NCBI GenBank assembly: GCA_030037575.1
Contig: JASHRB010000268.1
Span: forward strand, 1 to 5,132
Direction of reading: 5' to 3'
Length of the DNA stretch: 5,132 bases
From: Candidatus Sulfotelmatobacter sp.
Lineage (GTDB): Bacteria > Acidobacteriota > Terriglobia > Terriglobales > Acidobacteriaceae
Shown: positions 4,398 through 5,132 of the stretch, in pieces
How the letters are laid out: every line of letters starts with the position of its first letter
How positions within the stretch are numbered: position 1 is the stretch's first letter
The notes under the pieces: generated by a model
Database searches by the model: none
What the model saw: only the letters and a program-made list of their open reading frames with translations
What the model was told of the DNA's origin: nothing
Translations under genes and position numbers: made by a program

Positions 4398-5132
4398 TTG
4401 GCCGCCACGTTCTTCCGGACAACGGCTTGCGCATATTGCGGATCGATCAAATTGTCCACGGTCCCGTTCACGTCCGTGCTGCCGCCGATCACATTATTTT
4501 GCTTGAGAACGTCGCCGGAAGCTACGATCACTTGCCTTTGTTCGTCTCCAATCACCGGATCGCTGAAATCGGTTCGTTCCAGAACCTTGGTGACGACCGC
4601 ATCCTCGAGCTTTGCGTCGGCGGCAAAGAGTTTGCGAAATTCCTCTGGATTTTGCAGCGCCCACCGGCGCGCCTCCTCATATGCCGCCAGCACCCGGCCA
4701 ACATACGCAGGATATTGTTGGGCAAATTGCTCCCGCACATCGAGCACACCATAGCTGTTGAAGTTCACGTTGCGATAGAAAAGCCGCGCTCCGGTTTGCA
4801 GCTCGGTTTGCGCCATCATGGGGTCGAGCCCGGCCCAGGCATCAACATCTCCTTTTTCGAGCGCAATTCGGCCCTGTGGATGTTGCAGCACCACGATCTG
4901 AATATCTTTTTCGGTGAGACCGGCCTGGTGCAGGGCTCGCAGAAGAAAGATGTGCGGATCGGTGCCGCGCGTGACCGCCACTTTCTTCCCGCGGAGGTCT
5001 GCGATTTTCGCAATCGGTGAATCTTTGCGCACCACCAGCGCGGTCCACTCCGGCCGCGAGTAAACATAAATGGCCTTGATCGGATTGCCGTTGGCCTTGC
5101 CGATCAGCGCGGCCGCTCCGGCGGTCGAACCG
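4394..5132 (-). CDS. ssuA: ABC importer substrate-binding protein, aliphatic sulfonate type (SsuA), 5' end outside window
   Basis: The frame is open from the right edge to a TGA at 4394-4396, giving the C-terminal 245 residues; the start and the expected export signal lie outside the window. A GTG at 5035 is internal and is not the start, because the family sequence continues upstream of it (GSTAGAAALIGKANGNPIK, then YVYSRPEWTALVV). This periplasmic or lipid-anchored protein captures the substrate for the permease. The visible part carries hallmarks of the SsuA/TauA/NrtA fold: the STAGAAAL loop, ADLRGKKVAVTRGTDPHIFL at the hinge region, LQHPQGRIALEKGDVDAW and the second-lobe helices up to QYAQAVVRKNVAAK. 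The TRGTDPHIF and DAWAGLDPMMA wording favours aliphatic sulfonates over nitrate. It is the first of the three transporter genes in transcription order and overlaps ssuC by 4 bases. Whether it is first in the operon cannot be seen. Confidence 0.9.
   Translation of the reverse strand, partial: GSTAGAAALIGKANGNPIKAIYVYSRPEWTALVVRKDSPIAKIADLRGKKVAVTRGTDPHIFLLRALHQAGLTEKDIQIVVLQHPQGRIALEKGDVDAWAGLDPMMAQTELQTGARLFYRNVNFNSYGVLDVREQFAQQYPAYVGRVLAAYEEARRWALQNPEEFRKLFAADAKLEDAVVTKVLERTDFSDPVIGDEQRQVIVASGDVLKQNNVIGGSTDVNGTVDNLIDPQYAQAVVRKNVAAK

Noticed and set aside
4140..5020. Two rightward open frames (4140-4754 and 4427-5020)
   Set aside because: Both are antisense to ssuC and ssuA, which have unmistakable family sequence, and their translations show no domain.
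4394..5035. A 213-residue binding protein starting at GTG 5035
   Set aside because: The same frame continues to the window edge with family-typical sequence (STAGAAAL loop and YSRPEWTAL), so the GTG encodes an internal Val.

Overview
The window looks like a chromosomal segment from a free-living, moderately G+C-rich bacterium (roughly high fifties percent G+C, judged by eye). From memory of the families, the overall flavour (a short Cys-containing protein beside a Pat-like GNAT, CRP-type operators, an SfnR-like activator beside an Ssu transporter) fits an Acidobacteriota-like soil bacterium. That placement is an impression from protein resemblance and was not tested. I see no sign of phage, insertion sequence, integron, CRISPR, tRNA or rRNA.

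Layout. The left end (1-39, minus) probably holds the first codons of a gene that runs out of the window, with an exact TGTGA-N6-TCACA operator (95-110) upstream of it. Next come two leftward genes: a 125-residue protein of unknown function with four cysteines (877-1254) and, after a 49-base gap, a Pat-like GNAT acetyltransferase (195-827). The promoter side of this pair carries a dense cluster of GTGAC/GTCAC half-sites that includes a perfect 14-bp palindrome (1322-1335). A non-coding stretch (1255-1639) separates the pair from a rightward sigma-54-dependent activator of the SfnR type. That stretch also holds a hairpin and a likely sigma-70 promoter.

The right half is a leftward ABC importer operon: substrate-binding protein (4394 to beyond the right edge), permease (3555-4397, sharing ATGA with the binding-protein gene) and ATPase (2723-3538). 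By sequence this is an SsuA-SsuC-SsuB system for uptake of aliphatic sulfonates. The SfnR-like activator gene converges on it, with only 18 bases between the two stop codons.

How the parts work together (inference). The activator lacks an N-terminal sensor domain, as SfnR and PspF do, so its activity is probably set by how much is made, for example under sulfur limitation. It would then switch on sigma-54 promoters of organosulfur-scavenging genes, possibly including this ssu operon, whose promoter lies beyond the right edge. No desulfonating monooxygenase (SsuD/SsuE) is inside the window. The left gene pair appears to be a separate unit under a CRP/FNR-family regulator. The least described part of the window is that pair: a conserved-looking Cys4 protein apparently co-transcribed with a protein-lysine-acetyltransferase-like enzyme, behind a compact cluster of CRP-type half-sites.
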